Shown here: piece after piece, positions 43,457-53,116 of the stretch
Position numbering within the stretch: position 1 is the stretch's first letter
Layout of the letters: every line of letters begins with the position of its first letter
From: Chitinophaga varians
GTDB lineage: Bacteria > Bacteroidota > Bacteroidia > Chitinophagales > Chitinophagaceae
Length of the DNA: 64,000 nt
Reading direction: 5' to 3'
Assembly: GCF_012641275.1 (NCBI RefSeq)
Contig: NZ_JABAIA010000004.1
Location: 682,001-746,000 of the forward strand
Program-made: the position numbers and the translations under genes
Notes under the pieces: model-generated
What the model saw: the letters and a program-made list of their open reading frames with translations, nothing else
Told to the model about the DNA's origin: nothing
Databases searched by the model: none

Positions 43457-43764
43457 CCTTTTATCAAACTACAACACTGCTGCGGTGTTTGTCGGGCTTT
43501 GCCCCGGTCATGGTTTGCCATGAAGGCCTCATGAATATGATGCTTTTATGATGCTAATGACCAGGACATTACCTAACTTGCGCCCTTGCCTGTCTTACTA
43601 TTATTTTGATAAGACGGTTTTTGTTTTTATATATTATAGATTGATAAACAGTTTGTAATATATTTTTTATTTAAATAGATAAGATATTCCGGATGTCTGA
43701 TGTTGCAGTTTCACCTTGCACCGCCGGTTGACATCAGGAGATCCGTATAAAATCAGGAGAACAG
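43457..43764. other. Intergenic region upstream of helicase, 308 bp
   Basis: A spacer whose second half is strongly AT-rich (43600-43690). No coding frame or conserved promoter pair was found; the helicase promoter probably lies in the AT-rich half. Confidence 0.4.
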
Positions 43765-45669
43765 ATGTCCTATTTTAATCATCTCCTCGAGCTGCTCCGA
43801 CAGGAGCGTGAAGAGGACAAACAGTCCTGGCTCCGTCTCACGGCCAGTTCGTCGGCCGCGGAACGCAGGGCGAACGGCCTCACCTGGTATCCGGTGGCCA
43901 TCAGAGGCACGGAAATGAGCCGTGGGGACTATCTCACCGTAGAAGTAGAACGTACCACCCATCAGGATATCACCCACCAGTTGCGCTTTGGCGTGTCCGC
44001 GGTATTGTTTTCCAACCATGATCCGCAACAGGACAGGATAGAAGGGACCGTCACCTTCCAGGGCGGCAATCGCCTGAAACTGACGCTGCGCACAGATGAA
44101 CTGCCGGAATGGGCCGACAACGGCAAACTCGGCATCGACCTGCTGTTCGATGACAACAGCTACGATGAAATGCAGCAGGCGCTGAAACAGGCTATGGCAC
44201 TGGCAGACAAGCCGGAAGGCCACCTGGTGAAAATCCTCACCGGCGAAAAAAAGCCAACTTTCGATACCACAACGCCACCGGTAACGCTGCCCGGACTGAA
44301 CACCGTACAACAGGAAGCGGTCAATAGAATTTTATCGGCCAATGAACTGGCCATCGTACACGGCCCTCCGGGCACCGGCAAAACCACCACGCTGGTACAG
44401 GCCATCAAAGCGTTGATTAAAAAAGACCAGCAGAAAATACTGGTAGTGGCGCCCAGCAACACTGCCGTGGACCTGCTCAGCGAAAAGCTGGCAGACGAGG
44501 GGCTTAACGTGCTGCGGGTAGGCAATCCTGCCAGGGTATCGGAAAGACTGTCAGCCCTCACGCTCGACAGTAAAATGTCCGAACATGCCAGCATGAAGGA
44601 AGTAAAGCGCCTGAAGAAACAGGCCAGCGAGTTTAAAAACATGGCGCATAAATACAAGCGCAACTTCGGCAAGGCGGAAAGGGAACAACGCAAAGCCCTC
44701 TTTGATGAAGCTCATAAAATCATGAAAGAGGTAGATAAAACGGAACAATACATCACCGATGACCTCATCGCCAAAGCACAGGTGATCACCGCCACGCTCG
44801 TGGGCGCCAATCATTATACCGTGCGGAATGTGCGTTACCATACCCTCGTGATCGACGAAGCGGGCCAGGCGCTGGAACCTGCCTGCTGGATACCCATCAT
44901 CAAGGCGCAAAAAGTGATCTTCGCCGGCGACCATTGCCAGCTGCCGCCCACCATCAAATCACCCGACGCGGCACGGCAGGGGCTTAGCAATACGCTCCTC
45001 GAAAAATCAGTGGCGCTGCATCCGGAAGCCGTAGTGCTGCTGGAAGAACAGTACCGCATGAACGAAATGATCATGGGATATGCGTCCTCCGTTTTCTATG
45101 AAAACAAACTGAAAGCCCATCACACAGTGGCTGCCCGCCGTTTGTTCGCAGACGATGTACCGCTGGCATTTGTGGATACCGCCGGCTGCGGCTTCGATGA
45201 AAAAGCAGAAGGCACCAGTACTTCCAATCCGGAAGAAGCCTCTTTCCTGTTCCGCCACCTGCTGCAGCTGGTGGCCACATGGAAAACACAGCAAGGCAAC
45301 AACCCTTTCCCGGAGATAGCTATCATTTCTCCCTATAAACAACAGGTATACCTGCTGCAGGAACAGCTGCAACATGCCGCTGAACTGCTGCCCCATGCTG
45401 CCAGCATCTCCGTCAATACCATTGACAGTTTCCAGGGACAGGAGCGGGACGTGGTATATATCAGCATGACCCGCAGCAATGCGGACAACAACATCGGATT
45501 CCTGTCAGACATACGTCGCATGAACGTAGCCATGACCAGGGCCAGGAAAAAGCTCGTCGTGGTAGGCGACAGCGCCACCTTGTCGCAGTTGCCTTTCTAT
45601 GCCGGATTTATCGCCTACGCGGAAGCACAGAATGCCTACCAGAGCGCCTGGGAATTTATGGACCTTTAG
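43765..45669 (+). CDS. SF1 helicase of the Upf1/IGHMBP2 type
   Basis: A 634-residue helicase. An N-terminal OB-like region (about 35-125; YPVAIRGTEMSRGDYLTVEV) is followed by the motor: Walker A GPPGTGKTT (200-208), motif Ia VVAPSNTAVD, motif II DEAG (364-367), motif III FAGDHCQLPPTI, motif IV IISPYKQQ, motif V IDSFQGQERDVVYISMTR and motif VI VAMTRARKKLVV. The family (IGHMBP2/SMUBP-2) unwinds RNA or DNA 5' to 3'. A DinB-like gene begins 11 bp downstream, so they may share a transcript. Confidence 0.92.
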   Translation: MSYFNHLLELLRQEREEDKQSWLRLTASSSAAERRANGLTWYPVAIRGTEMSRGDYLTVEVERTTHQDITHQLRFGVSAVLFSNHDPQQDRIEGTVTFQGGNRLKLTLRTDELPEWADNGKLGIDLLFDDNSYDEMQQALKQAMALADKPEGHLVKILTGEKKPTFDTTTPPVTLPGLNTVQQEAVNRILSANELAIVHGPPGTGKTTTLVQAIKALIKKDQQKILVVAPSNTAVDLLSEKLADEGLNVLRVGNPARVSERLSALTLDSKMSEHASMKEVKRLKKQASEFKNMAHKYKRNFGKAEREQRKALFDEAHKIMKEVDKTEQYITDDLIAKAQVITATLVGANHYTVRNVRYHTLVIDEAGQALEPACWIPIIKAQKVIFAGDHCQLPPTIKSPDAARQGLSNTLLEKSVALHPEAVVLLEEQYRMNEMIMGYASSVFYENKLKAHHTVAARRLFADDVPLAFVDTAGCGFDEKAEGTSTSNPEEASFLFRHLLQLVATWKTQQGNNPFPEIAIISPYKQQVYLLQEQLQHAAELLPHAASISVNTIDSFQGQERDVVYISMTRSNADNNIGFLSDIRRMNVAMTRARKKLVVVGDSATLSQLPFYAGFIAYAEAQNAYQSAWEFMDL

Positions 45670-45680
45670 TACAATAATGT

Positions 45681-46124
45681 ATGATAGCAACCAGTCTCCA
45701 ACGTTGGGAATATCTGTGTGATATCATCCCCGCGTTGTTAAAAAACATCAGTGAAGAAGAGTTCTCCTTTAAACCGCTGCCTTCCAAATGGAGCAAAAAA
45801 GAAATCCTGGGACACCTGATAGACAGTGCTGCCAATAACCACCAGCGGTTTGTACGGGTACAGTTTGAAGAGACGCCGGTAATCGGATACAATCAGAATG
45901 AATGGAACCGCTACAGCTATCATCAGTTGCAGTCCGGGCAACAGCTGATTGCCAGCTGGGAGGGCTATAACCGGTTGCTGCTGGGCATTGCACGGCATAT
46001 ACCGGAAAGCCTGTTGCAGCGTACCTGCGTGTCAGGTGGTGCCGGGCTGGTTACACTCGCCTTTGTCATCGAAGACTATGTGGTACACCTGGAGCACCAT
46101 CTCCGTCAGCTGGTGTCTTACTAG
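45681..46124 (+). CDS. DinB-superfamily protein
   Basis: A 147-residue four-helix protein. SKWSKKEILGHLIDSAANNHQRF and VIEDYVVHLEHHLRQL carry the His residues of a DinB/YfiT-like metal site (the GHLIDSA His and the HLEHH cluster). Members include thiol-dependent transferases and damage-inducible proteins. It follows the helicase gene after 11 bp and has its own terminator. Confidence 0.88.
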   Translation: MIATSLQRWEYLCDIIPALLKNISEEEFSFKPLPSKWSKKEILGHLIDSAANNHQRFVRVQFEETPVIGYNQNEWNRYSYHQLQSGQQLIASWEGYNRLLLGIARHIPESLLQRTCVSGGAGLVTLAFVIEDYVVHLEHHLRQLVSY

Positions 46125-46181
46125 ACAATTATTCAAAAAAAATAACGGCAACGCTACTACGTTGATGACAAAAAAATAAAC

Positions 46182-46218
46182 GCCGCAGGGAAGCAACCTC
46201 TCTGCGGCATTCTTGTCT
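46182..46218 (+). terminator. Terminator after DinB-like gene
   Basis: Stem GCCGCAG / CTGCGGC at 46182-46209, extended imperfectly, followed by a T-rich stretch. Confidence 0.65.
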
Positions 46219-46311
46219 TTAAAGAAATCACTTTAAATGTTTCGTTTTTGTTACATTCGTTTATCCGGAAAATAGAAGCTCTGGAGAAGACCCTTTAACA
46301 ATCAACCGCTT

Positions 46312-49300
46312 ATGATGAAAAATGCTCTGCTGGCACTGTCATGCCTGTTGACTGCCCAATCCCAGGCGCAGGTGAGCGCCAGCCTGTTCCGCTACCCGGA
46401 CGTTTCCCGCACACAAATTGCTTTCAGTTATGCCAACGACATCTGGCTGGTGCCGAAAGAAGGTGGCACCGCTGTTAAAATCACTTCGCCGGCAGGAATG
46501 GAAATGTTCCCCCGCTTTTCACCGGATGGCAACAAACTGGCTTTCTCCGCCAACTACGATGGTAACCTCGATGTGTATGTGATGCCGGTCACCGGTGGCG
46601 TACCATTCAGGCTTACCCAGCACGGTGGCGCTGATAACCTGGTGGACTGGACGCCGGACGGTAAACAGGTGCTTTTTGCCTCCAAAAGAGAAAGTACCAA
46701 AGACCGGTTTAACCAGTTTTATACCGTACCGGAAACCGGTGGGGCGCCTGTCAAACTGCCGCTGGCCTACGCTGAATTCGGCAGCTATTCTCCTGACGGT
46801 AAAAGTATCGCTGTCACCACCCGTACCCAAAGCTTCCGCACCTGGAAACGCTACCGCGGCGGTATGAAAGCCGATATTCATATCTTCCGTTTTGATACCG
46901 GCCTGTCCGAAAATATTTCCGCTAAAAGTGAAGCCGGCGATGAATTTCCGATGTGGTACAAAAACGATATTTATCTGCTGTCTGACCGCGGACCGGAAAA
47001 AAGAATGAACCTCTGGAGATATAAAACAGATACCAAAACTTTTGAACAGGTGACACACTACTCCGACTACGACGTGCATACGCCTGCCCTGGGGCCGGAT
47101 GATATCGTGTACGAAGCAGGTGGTAAACTGTATACTTTCTCCCTCGGGTCTCAACAATCAAAAGAAGTAAAAATCAATATCACGACAGACGTATCTACGC
47201 TGAAACCAAGGATCATCAAAGCTGATAAAGACATCCAGTATGCCGATATCAGCCCCGATGGCAAACGTGCATTGATCGGCGCCCGTGGCGAAATCTTCTC
47301 CCTGCCCGCTGAAAACGGTTTCGTAAAAGACCTCACCCGCAGCAGCGGCGTTGCTGAACGCGACGCTTCCTGGTCTCCCAACGGCAAACAGATTGCCTGG
47401 TGGAGCGACCAGTCCGGCGAATATGAACTGTGGGTCGCGGAAAATGGTAAAGAGGAATCCGCCAAACAGGTGACCCACCTCGGCCCCGGCTTCCGTTATC
47501 ACGCCTATTGGTCGCCCGATAATAAAAAGATCGCTTACATCGACCAGACAATGCGCATCAATATCGTTGAGGTGGCCACAGGTAAAGTGACCAACGTAGA
47601 CAGGGCCGTACGCTACGAGGAAAGCGCCATGCGCGGATGGAAATGCAGCTGGTCTGCTGACAGCCGCTGGCTGGCGTATGCCCGTGACTGTGATAACATG
47701 CACAACGCGGTATTCCTCTATAATGTTCCAAACAACCAACGCCATCAGGTGACGGCCGATTATTACCAAAGCAGCGATCCGGTATTTGACCCGGAAGGCA
47801 AATACCTGTACCTGTTCACCAACAGAACATTCAAGCCCATCTACAGCGATGTGGAAAATACCTTCATCTATGCCAATACCACCAAGGTGGCGGCTATCAG
47901 CCTGCGTAAGGACGTGCCGCCGGTGATGTCTACACAGAACGATGAAGTTACGGTGAGTAAAGACTCTGCGCAATCATCTCCCCAAAAGGAAGACAAAAAG
48001 AAAGAAGATAAAAAGAAAGGCGGGGAATCAGCGAAGAACACCAGCGAAGTAAAAATAGACCTGGACAATATTGAATCCCGTTTATACCTGTTGCCCGTGG
48101 AAGCCGGTAACTATTCCCGTCTCTGGGCGGTGAAAGGAAAAGTATTGTATAACAACGGTCCCAATACCGGCGCGGGCGAAGGTCCGTCTACCCTCAAATA
48201 CTTCGACCTGGAGAACAGGGAAGAGAAAGATATCATTAAAGATGCCGGTCAATACCAGGTGTCCGCTGATGGCAAAAAAATCCTCGTGACCGGGGAACGT
48301 TATGCTATCATCGACCTGGGCGCCAACCAAAAAGTTGACAAAAATCTCCGCATCAATGAAATGACGATGCTGCTCGATCCGATGCAGGAGTGGAAACAGG
48401 TGTTTACCGACGCATGGCGCGTAGAACGCGATTTCTTCTATGATCCGTATCTGCACGGGGTGAACTGGAATGAAATAAAGGGAAAATATAACTACATCCT
48501 TGAAGGCGCCCGCACCCGGGAGGAAGTAAATTTCGTGATCGGTGAGATGATTGCTGAACTGAATGCCTCTCATGCCTATGTCTTCGGCGGCGACTTCGAA
48601 ACGCAGCGCCAGATGAACGTAGGTTATCTCGGCGCTGACTGGGAAGCAGACGGTAAATTCTATAAAATCAAACGGATTGTCCGCGGCGCTGACTGGGATG
48701 CAGAAGCCCGTTCCCCGCTGGACGAACCAGGCATCAATATTCCGGAAGGCGCTTATATCCTCGCTGTCAACGGCGTTCCGCTGACGACCGTTGCGGAGCC
48801 GTTCAACGCTTTTCAGGGCCTGGCCGGCAAAGCGGTGGAGCTGACCTATAACAGCCGCCCTTCTTTTGATGGTGCTAAAACCGCGGTGGTGAAAACCATG
48901 AGCAATGAATATCGCCTGCGCCACCTGGCCTGGATAGAAAGCAACCGTAAACATGTGGCGGAAGCCACCAATAACCAGGTTGGCTATATCTTTGTGCCCA
49001 GCACTGGTATTGACGGACAGGATGAACTGGTGCGCCAGTTCACCGCACAATGGAATAAGGCAGCACTGGTCATCGATGAACGTTTCAATAACGGCGGCCA
49101 GATCCCTGACCGTTTTATTGAGATACTGAACCGTAAGCCGGTGTCTTATTTTGCTAACCGTGGCGGGGTGCCAACGTCCACACCACCAATCGGCAATTTC
49201 GGGCCTAAGGTGATGCTCATCAACGGCTGGAGTGGTTCCGGCGGTGATGCGTTCCCCGACTACTTCCGCAGAACAGGCCTGGGCAAACTGATCGGTACCC

Positions 49301-49572
49301 GCACCTGGGGCGGCCTTATCGGCTACTCCGAAGGATTTACCCTGATAGACGGCGGAGAGATCACAGCGCCTTCCATGCGTATGTTCTACCCGGATGGTAC
49401 CTGGTTCCGTGAAGGACATGGGGTAGACCCCGACATCCTGGTGGATGAGAACCTCGGTGATATGGCCAAAGGCATCGACCCGCAGCTCGAACGCGCCATC
49501 ACAGAAATCAAGTCGCTCCTGCAGACAAAGGGATACAAAGCCCCGGCGCTGCCACCATATGAAAACAGGTAA
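46312..49572 (+). CDS. Tricorn-like S41 protease with beta-propeller domains
   Basis: A 1086-residue exported protease (signal MMKNALLALSCLLTAQSQAQ). Residues 25-550 hold WD40-like/PD40 blades (GGTAVKITSPAGMEMFPRFSP; FSANYDGNLDVYVM; WSPDNKKIAYID), giving the tricorn beta-propellers. A Lys/Glu-rich linker (about 556-580, DKKKEDKKKGGES) separates them from the core (VERDFFYDPYLHGVNWNEIK), a PDZ-like region (EGAYILAVNGVPLTTV) and the S41 peptidase (VIDERFNNGGQIPD; LINGWSGSGGDAFP). The nucleophile Ser lies in the GWSGSGGD motif, residues 974/976. It degrades peptides, presumably in the periplasm. Confidence 0.93.
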   Translation: MMKNALLALSCLLTAQSQAQVSASLFRYPDVSRTQIAFSYANDIWLVPKEGGTAVKITSPAGMEMFPRFSPDGNKLAFSANYDGNLDVYVMPVTGGVPFRLTQHGGADNLVDWTPDGKQVLFASKRESTKDRFNQFYTVPETGGAPVKLPLAYAEFGSYSPDGKSIAVTTRTQSFRTWKRYRGGMKADIHIFRFDTGLSENISAKSEAGDEFPMWYKNDIYLLSDRGPEKRMNLWRYKTDTKTFEQVTHYSDYDVHTPALGPDDIVYEAGGKLYTFSLGSQQSKEVKINITTDVSTLKPRIIKADKDIQYADISPDGKRALIGARGEIFSLPAENGFVKDLTRSSGVAERDASWSPNGKQIAWWSDQSGEYELWVAENGKEESAKQVTHLGPGFRYHAYWSPDNKKIAYIDQTMRINIVEVATGKVTNVDRAVRYEESAMRGWKCSWSADSRWLAYARDCDNMHNAVFLYNVPNNQRHQVTADYYQSSDPVFDPEGKYLYLFTNRTFKPIYSDVENTFIYANTTKVAAISLRKDVPPVMSTQNDEVTVSKDSAQSSPQKEDKKKEDKKKGGESAKNTSEVKIDLDNIESRLYLLPVEAGNYSRLWAVKGKVLYNNGPNTGAGEGPSTLKYFDLENREEKDIIKDAGQYQVSADGKKILVTGERYAIIDLGANQKVDKNLRINEMTMLLDPMQEWKQVFTDAWRVERDFFYDPYLHGVNWNEIKGKYNYILEGARTREEVNFVIGEMIAELNASHAYVFGGDFETQRQMNVGYLGADWEADGKFYKIKRIVRGADWDAEARSPLDEPGINIPEGAYILAVNGVPLTTVAEPFNAFQGLAGKAVELTYNSRPSFDGAKTAVVKTMSNEYRLRHLAWIESNRKHVAEATNNQVGYIFVPSTGIDGQDELVRQFTAQWNKAALVIDERFNNGGQIPDRFIEILNRKPVSYFANRGGVPTSTPPIGNFGPKVMLINGWSGSGGDAFPDYFRRTGLGKLIGTRTWGGLIGYSEGFTLIDGGEITAPSMRMFYPDGTWFREGHGVDPDILVDENLGDMAKGIDPQLERAITEIKSLLQTKGYKAPALPPYENR

Positions 49573-49597
49573 CGTATATTATTAACCGTTATATTGT

Positions 49598-49635
49598 CAG
49601 CCCGTTTGGTACACTGCTACCGAACGGGCTGTCAC
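49598..49635 (+). terminator. Terminator after tricorn gene
   Basis: Stem cagcccgtttggta / taccgaacgggctg (14 bp, one G-T) with a 6-nt loop, then a T-rich tail. Confidence 0.8.
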
Positions 49636-49651
49636 TTTTAAAACTGTCCAC

Positions 49652-50830
49652 ATGAACACAACCTCTCCTTACAGGGTAGCTTCCATCGACGTGCTGCGTG
49701 GCCTGGTGATGGTGATCATGGCGCTGGACCATACCCGCGATTTTTTTCATCGTACGGCCATGACGGCAGATCCGCTCAATCCGGCCACTACTACAATGAT
49801 GCTGTATTTTACCCGTTGGATCACACACTTCTGCGCGCCGACCTTTGTTTTCCTCTCCGGTGTCTCTGCTTTCCTGGCGGCACAAAAGAAAACAAAAAGA
49901 GAGGCATCGCTATTTCTGATCAAAAGAGGATTGTGGCTGGTAGTGGTGGAAGTAACGGTGATCACGCTGGGGCTGACTTTCAACCCCTTCTTTAACTTTG
50001 TGATACTACAGGTGATATGGGCCATCGGATGGAGCATGGTCATATTGGGGCTGCTCAGCTGGTGGTCGTGGAACGCTGTGCTGGCAGCTGGCTTGCTGCT
50101 GTTCTTCGGGCATAACGTGATCGACTATATGAAATTGCCTGCGGAAGGGCCGGCGTCTGTTATGTGGTTGATGTTGTTCACTTCCCGCGGCGGAATAGTG
50201 CCGCTTAATGCCACTCATTTGATAGGCGCGTTCTATGCCATATTACCCTGGACCGGCATTATGTTGTTAGGCTATTGCATCGGGCGCTGGTTCACCCGCG
50301 ATTTCCCGGCAGAGAAGAGAAGACAACGGCTTATTATCACCGGCACGGCGCTGATAGCCATGTTCGTCCTGTTGCGGTGGATAAATGGCTATGGTAATCC
50401 TGTGCCCCGTAAGATTTATCCTGATCTTTGGTCCAATGTATTATCGTTTCTGGATACAAGTAAATACCCGCCGTCCCTGCAGTTTGCCGGGATGACCCTC
50501 GGGCCGGCTTTATTGGCATTGGCGGCATTTGAAAGGCTGCAACACGCGAAGAACAGTGTACTGGCGGTTTACGGCCGGGTACCTTTTTTCTACTACGTGT
50601 TACATTTTTATCTGCTACACACGGTGTTGGTGATTGCTTTTTTTGTGGCGGGATATCATCATGGGCAGATAGCGCAGATACCGTTCTGGTTCCGGCCTGC
50701 CGATTTCGGATATGCGTTGCCGGGAGTATATCTTGTGTGGGCTGCGGTGGTATTGGCTTTGTATAGGCCTTGCCGTTGGTTTGACCGTTACAGGTCCACG
50801 CACCGGCAGTGGTGGTTAAGTTACCTGTAA
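49652..50830 (+). CDS. Heparan-alpha-glucosaminide acetyltransferase-like membrane protein
   Basis: A 392-residue membrane protein with about ten hydrophobic segments. Motifs ASIDVLRGLVMVIMALDHTRDFF and THFCAPTFVFLSGVSAFLA are the DUF1624/HGSNAT-like signature (Asp-Val-Leu-Arg-Gly and Leu-Asp-His). The family moves acetyl groups across membranes to sugars, but prokaryotic members are uncharacterised. Its stop is 2 bp from the end of the convergent gene at 50833, so there is practically no spacer. Confidence 0.85.
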   Translation: MNTTSPYRVASIDVLRGLVMVIMALDHTRDFFHRTAMTADPLNPATTTMMLYFTRWITHFCAPTFVFLSGVSAFLAAQKKTKREASLFLIKRGLWLVVVEVTVITLGLTFNPFFNFVILQVIWAIGWSMVILGLLSWWSWNAVLAAGLLLFFGHNVIDYMKLPAEGPASVMWLMLFTSRGGIVPLNATHLIGAFYAILPWTGIMLLGYCIGRWFTRDFPAEKRRQRLIITGTALIAMFVLLRWINGYGNPVPRKIYPDLWSNVLSFLDTSKYPPSLQFAGMTLGPALLALAAFERLQHAKNSVLAVYGRVPFFYYVLHFYLLHTVLVIAFFVAGYHHGQIAQIPFWFRPADFGYALPGVYLVWAAVVLALYRPCRWFDRYRSTHRQWWLSYL

Positions 50831-50832
50831 GG

Positions 50833-51186
50833 TTAATAGGTCGGATGGCTGCCTGCGCGTAGCCAGAACGCTGTGATAATGGGGAATAACAACAGTAATA
50901 TCAGATAGCCGACCGGCTTGTGGTGGTAGGCGCCCTGTATCAGTCGCGCTATCCCCAGCAGGAGACAGAAAACATTGATCTGGCTGGCCAGGCGGGGATA
51001 CTGTTGCCGTAACAAGAGGATATTGCCCAGTGTGGCCAGTATCAACAGGCTGTAAAAACCAAGGAACTGCTTTCCTGCAAGGTGAAAAGGATTTAAGCGG
51101 TGATAATAAAAATTCAGGAAGATAAGGATGGCCGCGCCACTGGCTGCCAGTAAGAGGTAGCTGGTTTGTTTTGAGATGGTCCGCAT
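50833..51186 (-). CDS. Small four-span membrane protein
   Basis: A 117-residue protein with about four hydrophobic spans (SYLLLAASGAAILIFLNFYY; FYSLLILATLGNILLL; VFCLLLGIARLIQGAY; GYLILLLLFPIITAFWL). Not recognised. It is 43 bp downstream of the Gly/Cys-tailed protein gene on the same strand and probably in the same operon. The opposite-frame alternative (50816-51193) is a shadow. Confidence 0.65.
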   Translation of the reverse strand: MRTISKQTSYLLLAASGAAILIFLNFYYHRLNPFHLAGKQFLGFYSLLILATLGNILLLRQQYPRLASQINVFCLLLGIARLIQGAYHHKPVGYLILLLLFPIITAFWLRAGSHPTY

Positions 51187-51229
51187 AAGTCATTTGTTTT
51201 AACGTGAAAGAATGTTTACAGGTGATGGT

Positions 51230-51970
51230 TCAGCTGCCACCGCAACCACCGCATCCTCCGCCGCATCCGCTGCCACAGCTGCTGCCGCAACTGCTTCCGC
51301 AGGAACTGCCGCTGCTGCATGAGCTGCCGGAAGAGCCGTCGCCGCTTTCGCCTTTGATGTTTTTGCGTACAGTATGAAAAGCCAGGAGCGCAAGTACTAT
51401 CAGCCCAAATACTGCGTTACCGGGAGTACAGCCCGTCAGCAGCAGGCTAAGGAATAAGAGAAGAGGCAGAAGCCGTGGAAAGAAGCAGGAGCGGGGGCTT
51501 TTTCGTGGAGGGCGTGGGTTGTTGTGCCAGATGTCTGTAGGAGGGCTTTCGCCAAAAACGGTCTGATATGACCGGAGGGTTTCCTGGAACCAGTCGTTGT
51601 GCCTGGCCTGTTCCGGCGGCCCGCCTTTGGAGGGATGGTGGTGTAATTTCCGGCCGAGGACTTTTGTACAGAATTCTTCCCAGTAGTTCTCCGTGTAAAG
51701 CAGGTGCTTGTGCCATACCTGGTCGATCACATAGGAGGGCGAGGCGCCGGTAGGGGAGATGCAGCAGAGGTAGACAAATTTACGGTACTCTGCAATGGCC
51801 CTGCCGGTGAAGTGTTCGTCCCAGTTGTTTTCCCGGGCCAGTTTTCGCGAGAAGGGAAGCGCTGCCGTGGGATCATCCAACTGAAATGCTGTAATCCCTT
51901 GCCATAGCGGGTCTTGTCTGAATGTCGTCCCTTCGCGGATACGGGGTGTGATGTTTGTGGTTGTTGTCAT
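51230..51970 (-). CDS. Glycine-rich domain protein with Cys/Gly/Ser tail
   Basis: A 246-residue protein of the glycine-rich-domain (GRDP/DUF1399-like) group. Residues 60-130 hold the recognisable core: AEYRKFVYLCCISP, VIDQVWHKHLLYTENYWEEFC and LGRKLHHHPSKGGPPE. Two hydrophobic segments (LLPLLLFLSLLLTGC; AVFGLIVLALLAFHTV) follow, and the last 35 residues are almost only Gly, Ser and Cys (repeating SSCGS/GCGG). The tail could bind metal or make disulfide networks; this is inferred. Bacteroidota have many such proteins with unknown role. Confidence 0.8.
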   Translation of the reverse strand: MTTTTNITPRIREGTTFRQDPLWQGITAFQLDDPTAALPFSRKLARENNWDEHFTGRAIAEYRKFVYLCCISPTGASPSYVIDQVWHKHLLYTENYWEEFCTKVLGRKLHHHPSKGGPPEQARHNDWFQETLRSYQTVFGESPPTDIWHNNPRPPRKSPRSCFFPRLLPLLLFLSLLLTGCTPGNAVFGLIVLALLAFHTVRKNIKGESGDGSSGSSCSSGSSCGSSCGSSCGSGCGGGCGGCGGS

Positions 51971-52071
51971 ATGTTCGTTTTTTATTTGAAAGTAAATTCG
52001 CTTTTTCCCATAATACTAGAATCTTCTGATTATCTTACAGCGTCTTTTTTTCGTCTTAAAATCGTATTATT

Positions 52072-52965
52072 ATGACTAGGGAAGAGTTGGTTAACCTGGA
52101 ACGCCTGATGAATTATATCTCCTGGCATTTCCTCCGTAAAAAAGAATGGAAAGACGTCTCTAAAACAGAATGGGCGCATGTTGCGGGTGAATTTAACGCC
52201 CTGTTGGACAAACAGCGGAAACAGAGAAAACTGTCAGTAGCGTCCCTCACTTTCGGGGACAATTATTTCTACGAGCACCTGATCATCAAAAAACTAAAGC
52301 CATGGAAAAACCGGACCGCCGCGGCCGCTATCAGCAGCCCCAATTTCTCCCGGCTGAATACCATTGCTAACGCGCTGGGATATACGAATTACATCGATTT
52401 TATCAACACCGCTACTGAAGGATTTCCTTTCCATGAATTAAAAATCAATATCCCGCTGGCACCGGTCAACCATAAGCTGCTGGAGCACCTGGTAGGCTAC
52501 TGGTACTGCTACAACCGCAACCTGCCCATGCGTGACCAGGACGAGGGCGACCGTATCTGGCGTTCTTCCCTGGAAATATACCGTTCCGGCGATGAATACC
52601 TTGTAGAGCGCACCGGCCGCGACAACCACATGTATTATGGCAAAATCACTTCCTTTGCCAATTATCTCTTCATCATCATGAACAGCACCACTTTCATCCG
52701 GCAACGCCATTTTGTGGGCCGGCTGAAAGATGTGGAAGACAAAATGAAACGCCCGGGCTTCCAGGTCAATGAACTTTCTTTCATCAGTACCTGTGTGAGC
52801 TTCACGGAAGAGCCCATTGCCCTCTACGAAATTTTTGACCGCGTACAGCATGCCCGCGATTTTGAAAAAGTATCGATAGACCTGCCCTTCGATAGCCCGT
52901 TGCTTCCAAAACATATCATGACACACCTCAGAGACGTACGAGAAAACCGTATCATGGAACACTAA
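52072..52965 (+). CDS. Hypothetical cytoplasmic protein
   Basis: A 297-residue soluble protein with no signal peptide or span, not recognised. The N-terminal third is basic and helical (LDKQRKQRKLSVASLTFGD; IIKKLKPWKNRT) and contains FSRLNTIANALGYTNYIDFI, which looks like a small helical domain. The C-terminal two thirds (YWYCYNRNLPMRDQDEGD; YRSGDEYLVERTGRDNHMYYGK) are beta-rich. Similar proteins appear in Chitinophagaceae as orphan genes. It stands alone between the Gly/Cys-tailed gene and an ABC permease. Confidence 0.65.
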   Translation: MTREELVNLERLMNYISWHFLRKKEWKDVSKTEWAHVAGEFNALLDKQRKQRKLSVASLTFGDNYFYEHLIIKKLKPWKNRTAAAAISSPNFSRLNTIANALGYTNYIDFINTATEGFPFHELKINIPLAPVNHKLLEHLVGYWYCYNRNLPMRDQDEGDRIWRSSLEIYRSGDEYLVERTGRDNHMYYGKITSFANYLFIIMNSTTFIRQRHFVGRLKDVEDKMKRPGFQVNELSFISTCVSFTEEPIALYEIFDRVQHARDFEKVSIDLPFDSPLLPKHIMTHLRDVRENRIMEH

Positions 52966-53116
52966 GCCAGATCCGGATTTCGAATGTTCAGAAATGGACA
53001 GCGCATGTTTTAAAACCGTACATTTATCTTGAAGTGCAAAAGATAATATATTGGTTTTCAATGTGTAAAAACATGGCATTGTCTTTTTACTGCAGTGATA
53101 AACATACAACTGTTCA

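Noticed and set aside
48082..49419. Minus-strand frame of 445 codons in the tricorn gene
   Set aside because: It has no motif, while the plus strand carries the tricorn PDZ and S41 motifs.
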